The notes: generated by a model not told the origin, from the sequence alone. 64,000 bases of DNA from Tribonema minus (GCA_017506865.1 JAFCMP010000423.1:558001-622000); one strand, 5' to 3'. Shown: positions 45,916 to 59,600, counted from the first letter of the stretch. Numbers and translations are program-made.

Positions 45916-48900
45916 ATGGAGTCAACGCGAACCGACCCTGGCGGCAGCTACCATACGCCCAGCAGCATCGACAGCAGCGCTTTCCGTGCCAACAATCACA
46001 GGCTGACGCGTCAGACTAGTCGCAACAACAGCCGTAGCGGCAGCAGCGGCGGCGGCGGCGGCGGCGGTGACAGTGGCGGCGGTGTTGGCGGCGGCAGCAA
46101 CAGCGGCGGCAGTGAAGGCGGCAGCGGCGGTGGTATCAGCGAGCCAGATGAGACAAAAGAGGTAAGCAGCAGGCAGCATATGTTAAGTCTGTCCCCTCTG
46201 TTGCCCAGCCTCAGTGTAAAGTGCGGAAGCTTGTGTCGTACGCGCTGTTGTCTGAACAGGTACAGGGCAGCTGCGGAGGACTGAATGCTGGTGTAGGTGG
46301 GAACATGGGCAGACTTTAGGTTGGCAATAGGCTGGGTTCAGCCTTAGGTTTTGAGGTAGGGTATGGGTCAGGGTGAGGGTTAGCCATGGTCAGGACAGCA
46401 GACCACACAGAGGATCCTTCGTGATTGCGTCAACTCCCATGTACATGCGCATTCTTGCCCACCGCCCAAGCCATGTATTTCAAGTAGATTCGATCCCGCC
46501 TTGCAGTCTGGTGCGCACATGCGGTTTTATTACTGCATCAAGACTGAGTTCACTGTTGGTTCACTGCTACTCATTCTTTGTTTGCAGAAGAGTACTTGGT
46601 ATGCACACCAAGGGTGGGGGTCAGGGGAAGGGTTGGGCACAAGTTCAAGGTTAGGGTCAGAGCTGGTATAGGTACTGACTGACCTTTGCCACGCGTGCCC
46701 TCTGCAGCCCCATGAAGGTAGCAGCGAGGCATTCGAAGCCTACACTGGCACGTCACCTGCTGTGGGATTTGAAGTTGACGTGCCTGCACGACCTTCGCCG
46801 GTTCGCACGCCAAGCCCCCTGGAATCAAGGCGCGCAAGGGGGGGCGCAAAGGGCGCATACGCTTCTTCGCACACTGGCATATATGAGAAGGGGGCGGGCA
46901 AGTGGCTGGCGCAGTTGTGGGTCACCAGGCAGGGGGACAGGTGAGTCGCTGTTGAAGGTGGTCTATCGCCTGACTTGTACTTGAAGTTGTGTGTGCAGAT
47001 GTGGCAGCTTCACGTGGCAAAAGGGCTTAGCGACTGAGTGTTACAAAAGGCATGTCATCTGGCTTGGTGCTGCATTGAATAGGGATATTCTGTTGTGCCC
47101 CTCCCACGCACAGCCAATGTGCCGACCACACTGGGCAGAGACAGGCTGCTGGTGAAGTAGGCACGTCACCTAACTCAACTTCACATATATGAATTATTGC
47201 TGGCAACCACCTGCCACACCTGTCTTTCAGTGCACACTACGGTTTCGGCATCCCCAGTCCACCAGAAAATAGGTACTGGTTCTTGCTGCCCGCGCCTCCT
47301 CAGCTTGCTGGACCTGTGTGCACCGCATGAGTTTGCAAAGCTGTCAGTCTGATGTCAACAACTTGTTGAATTCGAGTTGCTGTGCACGATTTTTGCATGC
47401 TGTCCACAGGCCCGCACGCAACGTGGTGCTGCCGATGTGCACCTCGTTTGAGGTTGCGGCACGCATGCGCAACATGCTGGTCGCCCACTATTACCCTGGT
47501 GATCTGGTGAGTTGGTGCAGTGCACCGTCGTTTGTATCCCGCCTGGCGCTAGCAGCATTGCCGTTGATATGGGGTTTACAGTTTGCAAGTTGGTTCAGAT
47601 TCTCTCTTAGGGCATGAAGACCACCAACGTTCAAACTTGATCCTGGGCATCTTGAAATGACTCTTCACCAAGTTGAAGTGCTGACGCACCGCAGTAATGC
47701 CTGGTTTGTACTACCATGATGACACATGTGAACGCTTTGGGCTCCCGGTCGCAACTGCTGGATGTAGCTGTCGGTTGCTTTCAAGGAGATGCATGATACT
47801 TGCAATGAGAGGCTTGGAAGAATGTGCCCAGCCCTCAGCCGCTGTCTTGCCATGCCTACATAGCCATCGATCAGCAGCCTGCAGTTGAAGTACATGCGGG
47901 GCACACCAGGCGCACTGCATGACCATAGGATCACCACTGCTGACTCAGCCAGATTCGACACTGTCACACCAGGAGCCGCACTCTCCACATCTCTCCCCAA
48001 AGTTGAGTGCGCGCACTGCACTCAGGGTCGTGCTGAATGCGGCACCTCGCGCCATGCCCCCTACCGCACTCACCACCCACGTCCTTAGCACTGCTGATGT
48101 TCACAAGCCTTTTCTGCGCGCCATGGCCACTCTTGTCAAGGCTGCCGCATGTGACAGTGCTCATGTCTCCCGCACAGCGCGCGCCGCAGTCGAAGAGGAC
48201 CCCGCTCCCGCAGGGCGTCAGTTTCACCCCCGAAGAGGTGAGCTCCATGCGCAGGCAAGTCAGCGAGGTCATAGCCAAGGACGACAGTGTGGGGGCCTCG
48301 CCCTCCCCGCTGCGGCGGCAGCAACAGCAATTGGAAGAGCTGCGCGAACGCAGGTTTTCAGCAGGAACTGCGGCCCTCGCCGCCTCTGCTGCTGCTGCCG
48401 CCGGCGCCGCCGCTGCTGCAGAAGCCGCGCTCGCGGCGCCGGCAGTTGCGCAGCGAGTGAAAACGGGGCGGAAACGCGCCGCCCGCACGGCAGCGGCGGC
48501 ATCCGATCTCGACGTCACTTCAGCAGAGGAGACGATGGCTGCAGCAGTGGCAGCTCCTGCGGCATCGAAAAGGGCCAAGATGCCATCGGCCGCTTCGGCC
48601 GCCGCTGCCAGAGCCGCTGCGGCAACAGCAACGGCGGAGGCGGCCGCGGCGAGGGCGGCAGCGGCGGCGGCTGCTGCCGCCGCCGCCGCAGCTGCGCAGA
48701 CGTCCGGCAGCACAGGGTATGCTGGTATGCGCACGCCGACCTCGCCGGTGTCTTCTGTGGGCGAAGCGTTCGCCGACGGCACGTCACAGGAGGAACTTCA
48801 AGCGCAGCGCGCCACGGCGTTTGCGGCAGCGGCGGCAGCGGCGGCGGCGCAGCGGCCGGAGCTGCAGCAGCTGCAGGCGCTGCGCGCGCGCGTGGAGGCG

Positions 48901-49023
48901 GCGGACCGCGATGTCGCCAGCATGGAGCAGCACCTGCGCGCCGTGCGGAGCATGGGCGACGCCCCCCCGCAGCTGGTCATGGGGCTCGTGCAGTACGCCG
49001 AGAGGCGGTGGGGCGGCAGCTGA
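45916..49023 (+). CDS. AP2-like domain protein with Ala-rich C-terminus, 4 exons, 473 aa
   Basis: Exons 45916-46161, 46708-46940, 47410-47506 and 48178-49023; phases match. Residues 1-82 are Ser/Gly-rich, with a long glycine stretch. Residues about 136-190, split across exons 2 and 3, read SHTGIYEKGAGKWLAQLWV, then a loop and CTSFEVAARMRNMLV; this follows the AP2/ERF pattern (GV....kW.A.i.v, then T...AA.a.d), although the WLG-type strand is poorly conserved. The rest has poly-Ala tracts mixed with basic residues (KTGRKRAA, KRAKMP) and ends in a helical segment QLQALRARVEAADRDVASME, which could be a coiled coil. A role as a nuclear DNA-binding regulator is an inference. The alternative is an unrelated low-complexity protein with a chance AP2 resemblance. 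I see no clear junction echoes in this gene. Confidence 0.6.
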
Positions 49024-50690
49024 GGGGCACTGACCTAGCGATTGCTGCTGCTGCTGCTGTTGCGGCAGTTGGTGCTGCTGGTGCTGCTGCCGTCGGCCCC
49101 GCAGCTGGTGCTGGTGCTGGTGCTGCCGGTGCGGCGCCGCTGCTGTAATTGGTGTGCAACGTCACAGGGGCGAGGGATGGTTCATGCTGCTTGGGAGCGG
49201 CATTGCTTTGCTTGAAGCGGGCAGCAATTCTGTGTATTCACACACATGTATCAAGTTTGGTCAGGCTATTGGTTGCACGCAGCTCACAAAAGCTGTGAAG
49301 CGGTGCTCACGCTTGGCCGCCACACACTAGGATTGAATACATCAACGACGTGCGAGAGTTGTACGTGTGCAGTGTAAGTTGACAAGGAGACATCACTGGT
49401 CGCCAGGCGGCTGCAGAGTCGCTTCGAAGCGCTCCTTTGAGGTTGCACATACGCGCAGGATACACAGCCACATAGCATAGGCTTTCTGACAGCGAGTGCC
49501 AGTACGTGAGTGTACAGTATACAAGTGATTGCTACACGCACTTAGATGGCATGGATCATACTATGACTCATAGGCCACATCAACCTTGCATGAATGCATG
49601 CGGGTGTGTGAAGATGTGGTGACGTGAACTTCAACTGTCGCGTCTGAAAAGGCATGCCACCAAGTCTTTGCCTGACAGCGCCGCCGCCGCACAGCTGCGT
49701 GCGGGTACATATGTATATACCACTACAATGAAATGAAATGAATGCACCGCACACCGTCTGAAAGCATGTTGGTCTTTCTTGCCTCTCTGTGGCATTCGAT
49801 GAGGTGCTGAGAGAAAATTCTTGAGATTGGCGTGCTGGGAACTGAACCGAGCCTACTGATAATCATCAACCCGTCAGTGTTTTGTATCGGGTGCACCTCC
49901 CGTGTACAGTGACATGCTTGCCCGACGGTGTACAACTTCCTAGTCAGTAAAGCCGGTTTCAAAGATTTTGCGGCATGTTGGCAGTTTTGACGGACGACCC
50001 AAACAGCGAGGCATGACTTTTGCGACAATGTTCTGCTGTCAGACGACAGGTCATTGGATCTGCCACTGTACTCAACCGCGGCCCTGACCATGATGCTACC
50101 AGGAGGTTCACAAGAGGGTACTAGACAGTTCAAGTGGTTGAACTTTGGAACTTTTGCCGGTTGTGTTTGTTGCTCGCGGCGAATGTTACCTGCGCGATCC
50201 TTGAGCGCTTGGCATTCTCGCGTCGCCTACAGCAACGCACCTTGATGCCATGATCTGCAGCGCCAGCCGCAGCAATGCTGCCATGGTATCCCCGCACGTT
50301 GACAATTACACTTGCGTTTGTCTGCTCAGCTGAATCACGAATTCGCATGCACAACAGGCAGTCGCAGCTTTGCGGACCAGTCATCGCCACTAGGGAGGTA
50401 TCTGTCACCCCCCCACACACCGTGTGTGCGTCGTGTGAACCCCACACTCCTCACACTCCTGCCGGGGCCCGCGGAGATTTGCAGCCCCTCTGTTTCAACG
50501 ATTTTCAAGCAGAGCCGTTGAAAACGAGCATCTACGCACTCTCCCCTGCTGTCCTCCAGCATTGCCTCTTTCGCGCGAGTTCGACCAGTTAGAGAGCAGC
50601 AGCGCATTGCGGTGGTGGGCAGCGCGTGGAGCAACCCCGGCTCAAGAGGCACACACACACAAACAACACACAGACACACTTCGCGGAATT
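49024..50690 (+). other. Spacer between the AP2-like and GH26 genes
   Basis: The first about 120 bases are CTG/GCT-rich and continue the composition of the preceding exon. The remainder has no recognised gene or convincing RNA. The last 60 bases before 50691 include an (ac)n run and probably the 5' UTR of the secreted enzyme. Confidence 0.5.
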
Positions 50691-53600
50691 ATGCGAACTG
50701 CGTTGCAGGCTCTGCTCGTGTTTGCGGCGACAGCAGCAGGCGTTGCGTATGCTGCAGCTGACCCTGCATGTGTTAGCGGACGGCTGAGCGAGGTACACGC
50801 AGCGGTGTCGGCTCGACTGGCCTCTTGTTGCAAATGGTGTTCTGAACTAACTCGGTGGTTTGTGTTGGCATACCCCGGGCATACAAGCTGTGCCGCTGTG
50901 CTAGATAGAGCGCAAGGAGTGCTAGAGAGAGATATGTTTCACATGGTCCAGCAACGTATTTTTGCGCACATCTGCATCCGCGGCAGCGTCAACGCATCGA
51001 CTGCTTGGAGCAAGAGCCGCGGTTTCACACACTCAGGTGTTTTTTGTGCACCCTGCTTGCTCTGGTCAGGATGGCGCGGTGTGTTGCCCAAGTGCGTGCG
51101 ATAAATGCGGGGATTCCGTCAGCTGCGGGTGAGTTGCGCGGCTGCCAATATGTATCGTCAACGTTCTTCATCTGCTGTCGCAGTTGTTCTGGTGCATCTT
51201 TGTGCGTCGTTCAAGGATGGGGTACCTTCTTCTGTTGCGTGCTTGCAAGCTGCGCTAGCGGAGTAGTTCCGCTTATTGCGCTAGCGGAGTAGTCGGCAGG
51301 CATCCTGAACGCCTTATAAGGTCCTTTTTGCGTTGGTCAGATGCTTGTGATCCCAACATGATGTCGTGCATTAGGCCGTTCAAAAGACACAAGTCTCAAA
51401 TCATCATCTGATTGACGTTTGCAAATCGGGCTATGCGGTCGATGCCCGTGCCCAAATATTCCGTGTGCGTACTTTCCGTTTTACCCTGTCGGTTACACCA
51501 CTCGCGTGCACACACGATGCATTCATTCACTCATGTCCCCACTGCCAATGCTATGCTGCTGCCGCCCCTCAGACTGCTGCTCTTGGGAGCCTTTGACGAG
51601 TGCTGCGCGCAGGGGATTCTCAACCTGGCACGACCGTGCTCGCTCTTCGACGCTCCCTGCGTTATGGCAGCACCCGTGTATGCAAATTTGCCACTCGCCT
51701 TGAATGTGATACCTACAGTAGGGGGCCATGGTGCGTCAAATGTGGCTCGCGAGGCTCTAGCGGAAGAGCGGGAGGAGGAGGGGGAAGTTGAAGATGAGGG
51801 GGATCTGGAGCGTCAACTGGCACGGAAGCGCAAGGGGAAGCGGAAGAAGCGTGGGGGGAAGGGGGTCAAGAAGAACAGGGGGAAGGGGGGTGGCAAGAAG
51901 GGGCGTAAAGGAGGAAAGGGGGGCCCGAAGAAGGGCCGTGATCAGGGGAAGGGGGGTGGCAAAGGCCGGGGGAAAGGCAGTGGCAAAAACCCGGGGAAGG
52001 GGGGTGGCAAGGGCCCGGAGAAGGCGGGTGACAAGGGCCCGGGAAAGGGGGGCGGCAAGGGGGGCGGGAAGGGAGTCGCCAATGGAGACCCCTTCTGTAC
52101 AAATGGGCAGCTGGCATATGTAAGTGCACCCAAAAGCATGCCCCATACAATCTGCCAGATTGTTGCTCTTACGGTGCCATCAACCGAGGACTAGTGCAGC
52201 TCAGTAGCTGTTGTGCACGGTACAGGAGCGGTCTGTAAGCGGTGTAGAGACTTGGTTGTTCATGCAGCTACATAGTAATTCGTCTGCAGCCACACTACAT
52301 GTGCGCCTTGCTACTGTAACGGCTGTAGCAGTTGCCGCGGCGCTACGGGAGGCGCATAACGCACCACTGCGCTCGCGCTTGAGGAACGATCCTCGTGCTC
52401 CAGGAACATGCTTGTGCGCCAGTGCAGCCGTTAAGCTCTTATAGTGGACATCACATCACCTGTTGCCATGCCGCCGCCCATAATTGCCATGCAGCAGCAG
52501 TGGCTACACACCAGCTAGAAATGTGTGTTTCTTGGCTAGGCTACCAGAGCGGCGTAGGGACCTCAGATCGGCAGCTAGAACATAGCTAATAATGACTTTT
52601 GGCCACGCTCTCAGCGCTGGTGGGTGCGCCCTGTAATAGCTGATGCGGTTTCCAGCACGATTCGCGAGCAGCAAGCTACGAGTGTTCAACCATGGACTGG
52701 ATCATCTGATGTGGGGTTTGTGTGCTTTCTTACACAAGAGACATCCTACTACGCTACTCATGTGGCAGGGTGACGCTGCACCAGACGCATGTTCAGCACG
52801 CAGCAGAACCTCATCACTGACGTGCTACCACACCGCTGCGTCCCGCAATGCGAATCGTTCCATTGGCAACGCCCTGCACTCATGTCGGAGCGCTGCCATG
52901 TGAACAAGGTTAGGGTCAGGGTCAGTTGACCCTAGCCCTAGGATTAGAGTTAGTTTGCCCCAATGCTAATGCTTGAATGCAACTGACCACAACTGTGCAT
53001 GCGCAGGGCCCCGACTTGGAGGTGCATTCATCTTTAGAGCGCTGCTGCAGTGCGTGCTCTGCTCGCTGATACCCCTACATAACCGTGCCACCACCCGCCG
53101 GTGGCAGCACGCAGCTCACGTGTGGCTCTCTGCTTCTGAGCACTGCTGCTGCAGGGCCAGACTGGAAACTGCACTCTGCTCGTTGATACCCCTACATACC
53201 CTGTGCACCGCCCAATACGAGCGCGCAGCTGATGCCTGTGGCTCTCTACTTCTGAGCAGCAGCAGCACGCAGCCCAGACTTGAAGTTGCACTAGTCTTCA
53301 CAGATCTGCTGCAGTGCATGCACCGCCCAATACGAGCACAGAGCTGACGTCTGGTGGCTCTCTGTTTCTGAGCGCTGCTGCTGCAGGGCGAGACGCGCTG
53401 CTGCCACAGGGACTGCAAGCTGTGCGGCAAGGCCAACTGCAGGAGCGACCCTCTGGGCGCCAAGAACTGCTGCGGCGAGCAGATCAAGCAGAGTCGCAGG
53501 AAGTGCGACCGCGATCAGCCGCCGTGCATAGTGGACACCAAGAGGTGAGTCAAGAGTTGGAGTCAGAGTTCGCAGGCTGAGTCAGGGTTGCAGGCAGTGC

Positions 53601-56600
53601 GACCGCGACCAGCCGCTGTGCATAGTGGAAACCAAGAGGTGGGTCAAGAGTCAGAGTCAGAGTTCACAGGCTGAGTGAGAGTTGCAGGCAGTGCGGCCGT
53701 GAATGAGTCAACACCCAAGAGGCGACTCAGGAGTCAGAGTCAGAGTGGTCATGTCATACCTGTCTGCTTGGGCGCTGCTTGGGCGACCTCTTGTCAAAGT
53801 CAACAGTGGTCATACATGAGTCCTGGACGGTGCATGTCGCTTGAGGCCGACCCATGTGCACTTGAATCAGCGCGGTCAGCGCATAGCGATCTAGTGATCG
53901 CTGCTGTTGATTTGTGGTGTTGTGTATACCAACTCGCATGCTGACAGTGCTGCTGGGTTGATCATGGTCCCAGGAGGCGTTCTTCACGTCTACAGGTGCA
54001 ATGGCGCATGACGCGGCTGCAGCAGCGCCAACGCAGCATTGCGCACAAAACTGCTGTGCTAACCCTAACCCTAACACCGCCGCAGGCCCATTCGACACTG
54101 CTGCAAGACGACTACTAGTAGCTTCTTCGCTTGTTGGCCGTGCTTCCGCAGCAGATTGACCCATCCGCTGCTTGCTCACCCCCTGGTTTGCGACAAAGTT
54201 TGCTGAGCGCTGCGGGCTCAACATGCCCTAACCCTAACACCGCTGCAGGCCTTTTGAAGTGGACCCGAAAACCATCAAGCACTATTGCGACAATAGTGGG
54301 CACGCTCTTGCAACCAAAAAATTGTCATCAAAGGTACTAGTTGATCCTGATTCTGAGTGGCGTCATAACCGCCCGCGGATGCAATGGCGCACGGCGGCCG
54401 CAGTTGAGCCAAAACGCAGCTTTGCACGCGTGGCTGCTGTGCCAACCCTACCCCTAACACCGCTGCAGGCCCATTTGACATTGCTGCAAGATTTTGCGAC
54501 AAAGTTTGTCGAGCACTGCAGCTCAACATGTCCTAACCCTAACACCGCTGCAGGCCCTTTGAGGTAGACCCGAAGACCATCAAGCGCAAGACGATAGTGG
54601 GCGCGCTGTTTGGCCCTGACTCGACCATCAAGGAGCGCGAGAAGCAGTACAAGATGCACTTCGACGCCGTCCTCATCTACAGGACCATACAGGTGACGTG
54701 CCCACTGCAAGTTCAAGTTGAAGTTTGTCGCTGCGGCCTCTCTCTTTGCCTGGTGACCGTGCGCGCACTTTTAGCAGATGGTGCTTGAAGCATGAAACAA
54801 TTCTCTGCTGGCGTTCTGCGCTATGTTTGAAACAAGTTCAGGCCATCGTTGTGTTCAGTTTACACAGGCGGCAGGCTGTAGTGGAGTGGAAGAGATGCAC
54901 ACATGTGCACGGCATTGGGCACGGTATGAAGTCTGCATCTTACTGGACACTCCTGTCACGCACGTTTCTAGTCGTTGCGCCTTTTGGCGCTGTCTGTACA
55001 AAGGCCACAATAGCCGGTTCATGTCATCATTTGCTGCGTGTGTCAGCTAAACCTCAACTATGCATCGCCATGGTAATTCCGGCAATCAGGTTCTGATCTG
55101 TTGTTTATGTGCTTGTGTTCTGCAGAACCTCAAGTTTGCAGAGCTGAGGCCATACCTGCGGCAGAAGAGGGAGATCCAGCTGGTCATTGAGTTCAACGAC
55201 GACCTCAAGTAAGCGAGCAAAGTACCTTGTACAGTTTGTTGTACAGTGCACTCAGTACTGTGTAGTAAAACTGCAGTGCAACCAATGACGACCTCAACTA
55301 CCATAGGGACAATAACTGCTCAGTACAGTGTACCATGTGCACACAGTGCAGGGTACTGAGTGCACATGTAGTGTACTGTGTGCACACAATACAGTACAGT
55401 ACAGTACAGTACAGTGCAACTTCAACGTTTACTGCACCCGTAGTTGTGGTGGGCTTGACTGGTTGGCCTGGGCTACGCTGTTGATTGATGTGAAGTGGAT
55501 TCTGCTCCACACCTTCAGTATTCTAGTGATGATTCATGATGCGCCATGGGCCAGTTACTGTGGAAATCCACAATTTTGGACCTTGAGCACACTTGTTTCT
55601 TGTTAAGTGTGCTCTGCAGTCATCGGTGCTCTCTATTGTGGTCGAGCCTGTGCATCGTCGGTGGCAAAACATGCTTACACAGAGTCAGCGGTCAATAGCA
55701 AAGCACATGAGGAGTCTGGCAGTTTACAAAGATTCAGTCGTGCTTTGTGTTTTGTTCAGTCGATGGGTATGCAAAGTGTTGGCCAGGAAGAGCGCTAACA
55801 ATGTCGCAAGTACACTATGCTGCTGCGCATGCTGCTGCTTCTGCTGCTGCCGCAGCCTGAACTGGTGAAACCTGTGCCCATGTAGAATGCTCGGCACTTT
55901 GCCATTCGATATTGAACTAGTCTACCCTCCAGTTCAAGTATTTATTGAAGTGTGGTTCTACCTGTTATGTTCCAGGGCCATCGCTTCCGGCAAGTATGAC
56001 AAGAGGCTCAAAAAGTTTGGCGCCACCGCCAAGACGGATGGACGTGAAGTTGTCATCAGGACCCTCCACGAGATGAACGGTGAGCTTTGTCTTACGTCAA
56101 TCTTGAAGTCAACAACACCGGTTGCAATACCACCCGTGCTGTGCTTCCCCACCACGGCACATGTTGCTGGAAGCTCCCCGCGCGCTGTGCTTCGTATTCA
56201 GAGTTCAGGTCTCCTGTGAAACTTCACGATTGAAGTTTTGAAGTTGAAGTTGGGACCACCAAACGCGCCCCTTGCTGTATGGCAGGGCAGGGAGTTTTTG
56301 ATACGCTTGTCTGCAGCAGCACATCGCGCTGGCCTCCGGCTCTGTAGTTTTTTCCTACCGTGAAATCTATCACTCGTTCAGTCTTCTACTGTGATAATCT
56401 GATTAGCTGACACTTTGTGCATCACCTTCATTTCTCCTCGTGGTCATGTGAGCAGGGGACTGGTACGCGTGGTGCGCCTTCAGCACATCATGCGCAGTCT
56501 CGCATCATTCAGCGAAGTGGCCCTTTATATCAGCCAATCTTGGTATCCCGGCCGATATCCTGACTATCTAGGTGCGCGGTCCTGTTTGGAAACCCCTGAA

Positions 56601-59600
56601 ACTATGTAAGCTGATGCCTGTGCATGTGGTCACGTGAGCAGGGGACTGGTACGCGTGGTGCGCCTTCAGCAGCGCCTCCAAGGCCAACAGCGTGTCCATG
56701 TTCAAGAAGGCGTTCAAGCACGTCGTGACGACACTCCGCAAGACGGGCGGCAACTTCAAATTCCAGATGAGCTACGCGCTCAACAACGCTCAGAACCACC
56801 CCACCCCCCTCAAGGACTTCTACACGGGGCTCGAGGAATATGTGGACGAGGTGAGCCGAGAATTTTTTTTTTCCTCAGAATTTTCTGGACATGGAACCGA
56901 TTCAAAAGATCGTAGAGCTCTAGGTGACAAGGTGTGGTTAGCCGTCAAATTGAATGCCTCCCACCAGTAACCTTGGTCGCCGCTGCTGCTGCGATTGGCC
57001 ACGAGTCAAACAGTGCCACCATATCCACAGGTATTTATTTGCATTTGAAATCCTGGCAACTGCATCTGCCCGTCACGATTGCTGGCGTTGTGAGATGGCC
57101 GCGCGGTTGCGATTGTAAGCTAACCCTAACCCTAAGTGCTGCGCACGGAAGCAACAGCCCTGCTCAATGTGTTTTATGAAAACGTATCAGAATATCGTAG
57201 AGCTCGACATGACCTGTGCACTGCAGTGCTTGTGCGCATACTGCCACTTGCGTAACTATAGTAGCGTACTATAAGCTTTTTCTCACTGTGCAAATTCACA
57301 ATCCATCGCAGGCTTCCTGACAACATATGTGCCTTGTCATTGCGTGTGCCAGTGCACGTGTTCGTGTCGGCTGCCTGTGCATTTTCTCAGCACATTAGAG
57401 TGCACTCATTGCAGCCCTGCTATATTCCCACACATTTTGAGTGCACTCATTGCAGCATTTGCGCGCGCTCATTGCAGCCTTGCTGTACTCTCAACCCATT
57501 TGTGCGCACCCATTGCAGCCCTGCTGACGTTACACGTGCTTTACATTTGCGTGTGTCGGTGCAGGTGTGCGTATCGGCATACAACCTATGCGGCGCCGCA
57601 TACAACAAGAACAGGCCCCTGCGTGACTCCCTCACCACGTGGTACAACCAGGTATGCGTGCATGAGAAAATTGCTCGCAGCTTGCAGGGCATGTAATTGG
57701 ACACACGTGTGACTCTCTCACCAGGTTGCACAACCAAGTATGCATGTATGATACATTTGCTGAACTCCAGGGCACGTGAATAGACACGTGGCATGTGGTT
57801 CCCTCACCACGTGGCATGATGCCCTTACTCCACGACACAACCAGGTATGCATGTATGAGAAACTGCTCGCAGCTCATGGGCATGTGAATGGGTACGTGAC
57901 ATGCGATTATCTCACCACGGACTCAGGTCTACGACCGACTCGCTAGGCACCTGCCGACGTCAAGTTCTATTGGTGCAGTTCTGCCATTGAGTCAGCAGCT
58001 GAGTTGATCACTGCCACTGCTGCATGCCCCTTTTAACGTACGCCTTTTCCCGCCAGAATGAGTGTCGTACCCCATTAACCTCCTCTGCATTTTATTGTGC
58101 GGTGATGCGCAGCAGATCTCAGCATATGTGCCCGAACATGCCTTTTCTCACCACTGTAGGGTATCATACCCCATTGCCTCCTTTGAGTTAATTGTGCCAT
58201 ACCCCATCAATCCTCCTCTGCATTTATCGTGCGATGCTGCGTGGCAGGTCTCAACATTCACGGGCCCGAACACGCCTCTTCTCACCACCATAGGGTGTCA
58301 TACCCCCATCACCTCCTTTCTGTTTATTGTGCCATACGTACCCCATTAATCCTCATCTGCATTTATTGTGTGGCGCTGCGTGGCAGGTCTCAACATTCAC
58401 GGGCCCAAACATGCCGCTGTGCATCTCCGAGATGTCCTCCACTGGCACGTGCCCTGGCAAGGTGAGCGCTGATGCGTGTTGAACTTCTAAACTTGAAGTT
58501 TGTTGTGCATCTCGAAGAACATCCTCCACGGGCACATGAGCGCTGTTGTGTGGTGAGGTTTTCCACTCAAGTGTGACTTGAACTTTGCCTACTTGAAGTT
58601 TGTACGCATCTCGGAGTTTATCCTCTACGGGCAACATAGCCCAAGGTTTGAGCGCTGCTGTGCGTTGAGGTTTTCCACCTGAAGTTGTTCTTGACGTGAG
58701 TTTTATTGACAGCACATTGGGGTTTTCAATTTGATGGTTGTTCTGGACCTGAGTTCTTTTCATGTAAATCTTCAACTTGCACTGCTCTGTGACTAGTGCC
58801 TACCCCGCATGTGCATGCGGGCTGGTGCTTCAGCTCAATGCGCAGGTGTTTGAGTGTTGCTGTGTTAAAGTATCACCTCCTCTCCGGCATCGGTGGTGAA
58901 CGCGCGCATGCTTAATTGCACACGCTGCGTTGTACATGAGTGATGGGATATGATGGTCTATGTATGCGCACATGCTGGGCACTGACTTGCTTACTGTGTA
59001 GGCTTTCTTCTGACAAAACACGTATGCGCTGTGCCTTCCCTATACAGGATGAGTGGATTACGGATACGTGGAAGGACTTGGCAACAAGGTTCACCAGAAT
59101 CAGCACCGTCAACTGGGTAAGCGTTCTCACTATCCATGCTGAGAGCGTAAAGCTCCCCACCGTGCCAGGAATGGACAACCAAGGGACCCAAGCAGACACA
59201 AGACTCGCGGCTAGTGCATGTGTTGCTAGAAGAGTGACCAGTGAGAACCCAGGAGGCAAACATGAACAGCCACGTCAGTGCTCAAAAGGACCTGACCTCA
59301 ACATGAGCTGAGCTGTGCGCTATCCATGCACAAGTAGTGAACATTGCGATGCGGAAGAAGTTGGCCACTACAGTAGGTGCTCAATTCACTTCGTGCGTCA
59401 TTGTATCAGAGGCTTTATTACAGGCCCACTTGTGCGAGCGCCAGAACCGGCACCAGCAACAGGTCAGGCACCTGGTATATACTGGCTGGACGACGCCATC
59501 AGTCAGGCGTGCGAATGCTGATGCGGTAATCATGTGGAGACTACTAGACTAAAGCTTGCATGCAATCAGAGAATCATCCCGGTTTCGATCCCTATGCTCC

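Noticed and set aside
47919..49148. 409-codon and 272-codon ORFs overlapping the last AP2-like exon
   Set aside because: They are shadow frames of a GC-rich, Ala-coding exon; only the 48178-49023 frame joins upstream exons in phase.
49800..49885. Possible minus-strand tRNA (ggctcggttcagttccc)
   Set aside because: The T-arm resemblance is not accompanied by a D-arm or acceptor stem pairing.
50793..51104. Continuation of the GH26 signal-peptide ORF to 51104
   Set aside because: A GTACAC donor at 50793 ends exon 1 in phase with exon 2, and the continuation shows no resemblance to the downstream modules; intron retention remains possible.
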